12,770 bases of DNA from Phlegmacium glaucopus. Taxonomy: Eukaryota; Basidiomycota; Agaricomycetes; Agaricales; Cortinariaceae. The position numbers and the translations under genes were made by a program. The notes under the pieces were generated by a model. That model was not told the origin of the DNA. It saw only the letters and a program-made list of their open reading frames with translations, and did no database searches. The number at the start of each line of letters is the position of its first letter. Position 1 is the stretch's first letter. Below, piece after piece: positions 9,660 to 12,770 of this stretch. The DNA lies in assembly GCA_015039465.1 (NCBI GenBank), contig MU130077.1, forward strand, positions 1 to 12,770, read 5' to 3'.

Positions 9660-10380
9660 CCATACAACGTTTAAAGTCTTTACCCGTCCTTCACATATTT
9701 TTGTTGTTTCATATACGAATAATATCTTGATCACTGCTTGACGGCCGCCCCCTTCCTTGCAGAGTTTTTAACGAAATCAGACGTAAGTGGTTTTCATTTG
9801 GCCAAGGTCTGCGATCTGCCAGCCCAGGCTTGACATTCCGTACGACCTCCTGTATTATTACATCTCAAATATTCGTACTAGAGATGAACGGTAGGTGCCT
9901 GCTGATTTCGTATGTAAACCCTTGTAGTTCATTTGAGTCCACCGAAATCATACTGACACTATGTACACAGATAGCGAGCTTATTGGGCTCAAAATGAAAG
10001 CAAGTTCTCAAATTATAGCCATATATACGTGTTCTGAGTGCATTAACACCGCTACCGTTAGTGAAATGTTAAACTAGCAGTTTTGTAGAGTTCGCGCACA
10101 CTATTCAAGGACCAGAGTCGTTATTTGATTCCGAAATATAGCTAGAAACCGGTGAATGTGCACCAAAGATGAATATAACTATCTTTGTATTCCTTTCTGT
10201 AGAGGATGGCACCGAATACTTCAAGTAAATATTAACCATGAGCTTGGCTTTTTGCCATTAATAAGCTGTAGGGCATAATATAAAGTTAAATGCAGGAAAT
10301 ATCAAGCATACTCATTGTTATGGGAGAGTAGGTGGCCGGTGTTGAGAGTGACATAGTCATTATTGTATAGTAGTGCAGGT
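9660..10380. other. Mostly non-coding stretch between the 982-aa gene and the minisatellite
   Basis: Presumed 3' flank of the 982-aa gene, one possible short spliced ORF (9763-9997), and AT-rich DNA from about 10000 with no ORF, tRNA or repeat that I can support. GT-rich, C-poor sequence typical of the following array begins around 10320. Confidence 0.55.
9763..9997 (+). CDS. Possible small spliced ORF or gene remnant
   Basis: Segments 9763-9782, 9823-9890 and 9928-9997 join in one frame across two short GT/AG introns (40 nt and 37 nt) and end at TGA 9995-9997. The middle piece reads like a protein: PRLDIPYDLLYYYISNIRTR, followed by a piece with TEIILTLCTQIASLLGSK. A good acceptor with a CTTGAC branch-like site and TTGCAG at 9757-9762 precedes it. 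No upstream exon with a start codon was found, so it is either a relic or chance. No family is recognised, and the introns are short even for fungi. Confidence 0.2.
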
Positions 10381-11733
10381 AGTCGTGAGTGTAAGATAGT
10401 GTAGTTGTATAGTGATAGATATTGTAAGTGTAAATAGGGAGCGATGAAAGTATAAGATAATAGTGGAGTTGTGACTGGTAGTGTATTTGTCACCGTGCAA
10501 GTGCAGTTAGTGTAAATATGAGGCTGTGTAAAGTTAGTGTAAATTTCGGGCAAGTGCAATGTTAGTGTAAATATAAGGAGTTTACGTTAGTGTAAACAGA
10601 CAACTGAGTCATGTGAGTGTAAATATCAGGGAGTTGTGTGACGACAAAGCCTTGTGAGTGTAAATTCAGGCTGATGTGGATGTTGGGTTAGTGTAAATAA
10701 AGGCATATGATGGAGTGTATGGGTGTTGGTGTAAAAACGTGAGGCTGATCTGCTGTGTTAGTGTAAATACAGGTATGGAGTGATGTGTTAGTGTAAATAC
10801 CGAGGCAGTATGTGTAAGCATAGGTGTGTTGTGTGAGTGTAAATACCGGTGTGACAGATTCTATCTTATTAGTGTAAATACAAGCATGACTGACGCAGTG
10901 TGATGTGTGAGTGTAAATACAGGAGGCTGTGACGCAGTGTGTTATGTGAGTGTAAATATGAGGCAAGCGTGTGACAAGAGGGTGACGACAGAGTCATGCA
11001 AGTGTAAAGCAAGCCCATTGTGTGACCAGACCTTATTCAATTGTGAGAATATTGTCAAAATATAGTGCAAATACAAGCCCATGAGTGTACATGTAAGGGA
11101 GATGTGACGATAGAGCCGTGTAAGTGTAAATCCATGTACATGTGACGACAGGGTAAAGTTAGTGTAAAAGTGAGGCAAGTGTGACGATAGAGCCGTGTAA
11201 GTGTAAATATATCCACATGTGACGACTCAGTGTAAATGTAAGTGGACTTGGCGACAGAGCCGTGTGACTGTAAAGAGTGTGATGGAGTGTATTGTGTGAG
11301 TGTAAGTACAGGCAGTCTGGAGTGCATTGAGTGAGTGTAAGAACAGGCAGATGTGACGGAGTGTAGTGTGTGAGTGTAAATAGATGCTGGTGTGACGGAG
11401 TACAGTATGTGAGTGTAAGTCAAGGCAGTGCAGTGGGTTGTGTGAGTGTAAGTACAGGCGGATGTGATGGAGTGTGTTGTGTGAGCGTAAGTACAAGCAG
11501 GTGTAACGGAGTATGCTCTGTGAGTGTAAACATGAGACAAGTGTGTGACAACCTGAGTAAGTGTAAATCAAGCCTATTTTGTGACAAAAGAGTAATTAAA
11601 CTTATAATACGAGCATATAATGTGATAAGTATAAATTTATGATATAAACAAGGCATTTGGTGACTACAGAGTACTGTCAAAGGAAATTTAAGCTGGATGT
11701 ATGATCAGTCTCAAAATTTAGTGCAAATACAAG
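10381..11733 (+). repeat. Minisatellite of about 33 degenerate units with core GTGTAAATA
   Basis: The core KWGTGTAAATAYRRG recurs roughly every 25-60 bp, mean near 41 bp. It is strand-asymmetric: C-poor and G/T/A-rich on +. Three blocks can be told apart. At about 10510-10960 the core is mostly TTAGTGTAAATAC or GAGTGTAAATAC. At about 10980-11270 units carry TGACGAYAGAGCCGTG before AAGTGTAAAT, including a 28-base identical stretch at 11104-11131 and 11181-11208 (offset 77 bp). At about 11280-11530 units read GAGTGTAAGTACAGGC plus GTGAYGGAGTGT. TCAAAATWTAGTGCAAATAC occurs at about 11055 and 11710. Open frames on the minus strand through the array (His/Thr/Tyr-rich) are a by-product of the repeat. 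No TTAGGG telomere repeat is present. It could be a subtelomeric satellite, the internal repeat of a large element, or a simple minisatellite. Confidence 0.85.
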
Positions 11734-12218
11734 CACAGGTGACAATCTCCGGTATATGTGACGATATGTCACACTCCGCGTCACAGTGTCACATCGCTGA
11801 GTTATTGAGACATTGCATTTGTCCTCTCCACACCTCTGATATGTATAAAACATTGGGTTGTATTTAAGAATAAGAAGTGATTGGATATCCCTTGCATATC
11901 AATGTCTGCATAAACATGTTATTTAGCCCAAAAAAGCGAAATGAGTCTCAATTGCCTGCCAAATGAGCCTCCAGAGAGATTAAACTGCAGCTCCTCAACT
12001 ACAACAGCTATGAGCATGGTTGGCAGACATATTTTGCTTAGAATTTAAATTCAAATCGATCTACCAGTCTAGATTTTTAATTGGTGGTCACTGTGTAGAG
12101 ATAATTGCTAAAATAGGCACTTTAACATGGTAATAGGCCAGTAATTAAAATTTTGGACTTGTACATTTTGAGCCAGATATTAATATATTATTTTCTCTCT
12201 CTCTGTTGTTAAGCTAGA
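11734..12218. other. AT-rich region after the minisatellite
   Basis: No ORF or RNA gene seen. It starts with a cluster of TGTGAC and GTCACA words around 11757-11795, then AT-rich DNA with few CpG, and a CT run (about 12192-12204) just before the decayed gene. Confidence 0.6.
11757..11773. repeat. Palindrome TGTGAC-N5-GTCACA at the array end
   Basis: TGTGAC (11757-11762), spacer GATAT, GTCACA (11768-11773). A second GTCACA at 11780-11785, extended to CGTCACA, and GTCACA at 11789-11794 can also pair with the left arm TGTGACG. TGTGACGA is a common word within the array, so this is where its orientation flips. Confidence 0.6.
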
Positions 12219-12770
12219 GCTATACCAAGCGCTTATATCACTAAGAAAGGAGATCATCAGAGTGAGCTCTCAAAGTCTGTGGCCATGTGGTGTTCCCAGC
12301 TTGAGAAAACATTTGCTAAGCTTGCTATTTCAAATTTGGATCTCAAGACCTTACACAACAAAGCCTCCTAGCGTCGCAGGGCAGTTGTACACCATTGAGA
12401 GCAGAAGGAGAGGGCAATAGATTCAATCAAGAAAAAGATGTACAACCAACAATCAGTCCATCACTTAATTGCAAAGGTGTCTGTACTGAATAGACATGCA
12501 ATGTTATCCGTCTGCTGGTTAGGCTGGCTTTTCAGGTAAGTACGTCAATGAGGTTATTTGAGCTCTTCTCAAATCTGCAGGGATAACCACTATTGGGACT
12601 ATTAGTTGTCCTTCCATTTCATGAATTCTTTGTGAGGGCTTCCTTGTTGCACAAATTTAGCTTGGATATGAGACGAAAAGTGCAGAAAGTATGACCATCA
12701 ATGCTGATGGTACAAGTCATTGTAAGTGAACATATGGTACTATCAAGACTGCAGAAATTGCTGGTGCAAT
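12219..12770 (+). pseudogene. Decayed gene of a mushroom repeat-type family, with stops and a frameshift; runs off the window
   Basis: Protein-like text is readable in pieces. Frame 1, about 12219-12468, includes ELSKSVAMWCSQLEKTFAKL and, after stops TAG 12369 and TGA 12396, KERAIDSIKKKMYNQQSVHH. A frameshift near 12468-12470 leads to frame 2 (12470-12535) with NVIRLLVRLAFQ and a stop TAG at 12491. A canonical 45-nt intron follows (12536-12580, GTAAGT...CTGCAG). Then comes a piece from 12583 with TIGTIS, LGYETKSAESMTINADGTSH and stops TGA 12622, TAG 12658 and TGA 12727. I recall the ADGTSH block from uncharacterised multi-copy Agaricomycete proteins, probably linked to transposons; this is memory, not a search. 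Stops fit CGA-to-TGA and CAG-to-TAG changes, and CpG is scarce here. It is clearly not functional as it stands. Confidence 0.55.

Noticed and set aside
10302..11680. Several long minus-strand open frames rich in Tyr, Thr and His across the minisatellite
   Set aside because: They follow directly from the repeat: its reverse complement (TATTTACACTCAC) rarely holds stops. No start context, splice structure or non-repetitive protein sequence supports them.
10381..11733. Telomere repeat or CRISPR array as explanation for the repeats
   Set aside because: No TTAGGG or variant runs occur. Units are degenerate, with spacing of 25-60 bp and similar linkers, unlike the identical repeats and unique spacers of a CRISPR array, and the genome is eukaryotic.
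1..12770. tRNA or rRNA genes
   Set aside because: I looked for T-arm-like GGTTCGANTCC words and rRNA-like conserved blocks and found none that could fold properly.

Overview
The window looks like nuclear DNA of a filamentous basidiomycete, most likely an Agaricomycete. Genes are cut by many 40-60 nt introns with GT/AG ends, intergenic gaps can be under 100 bp, and several proteins resemble families I associate with mushroom genomes. These family calls come from sequence reading and recall, not from a search. All gene-like features are on the + strand.

Layout. (1) 1-1252: the 3' end of a gene cut by the window edge. Its cysteine-rich tail resembles the C-terminus of the fungal RecQ-like/telomere-linked helicase family. 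(2) 1253-1769: a diverged 70-bp tandem repeat and the upstream region of the next gene. (3) 1770-4909: a 16-exon gene for a 789-residue JmjC-fold protein with a KDM2-like His-x-Asp...His triad. Its N-terminal half is built from nine consecutive frame-neutral small exons. (4) 5001-6122: a two-exon gene for a 355-residue F-box-like protein, 91 bp downstream. (5) 6661-9659: a two-exon gene for a 982-residue protein of an uncharacterised Agaricomycete-type family. Its upstream DNA shares a 13-bp element with the JmjC gene. (6) 9660-10380: mostly non-coding, with one possible short spliced ORF. (7) About 10381-11733: a minisatellite of some 33 degenerate units around GTGTAAATA, strongly G-over-C biased, ending at a TGTGAC/GTCACA palindrome. 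(8) 11734-12770: AT-rich DNA leading into a decayed gene that still carries an intron and whose stops look like C-to-T changes.

How the parts fit. A telomere-linked-type helicase tail, a lineage-specific JmjC protein, an F-box-like protein, an orphan large protein, a long minisatellite and a C-to-T-decayed pseudogene together suggest an accessory, possibly subtelomeric, compartment. No telomere repeat (TTAGGG) is present, so this placement is inference. The most notable points are the symmetric-exon array with a duplicated exon pair in the JmjC gene, the CCG-N6-CGG element shared by two genes, the strand-asymmetric minisatellite, and the well-preserved orphan 982-residue protein.
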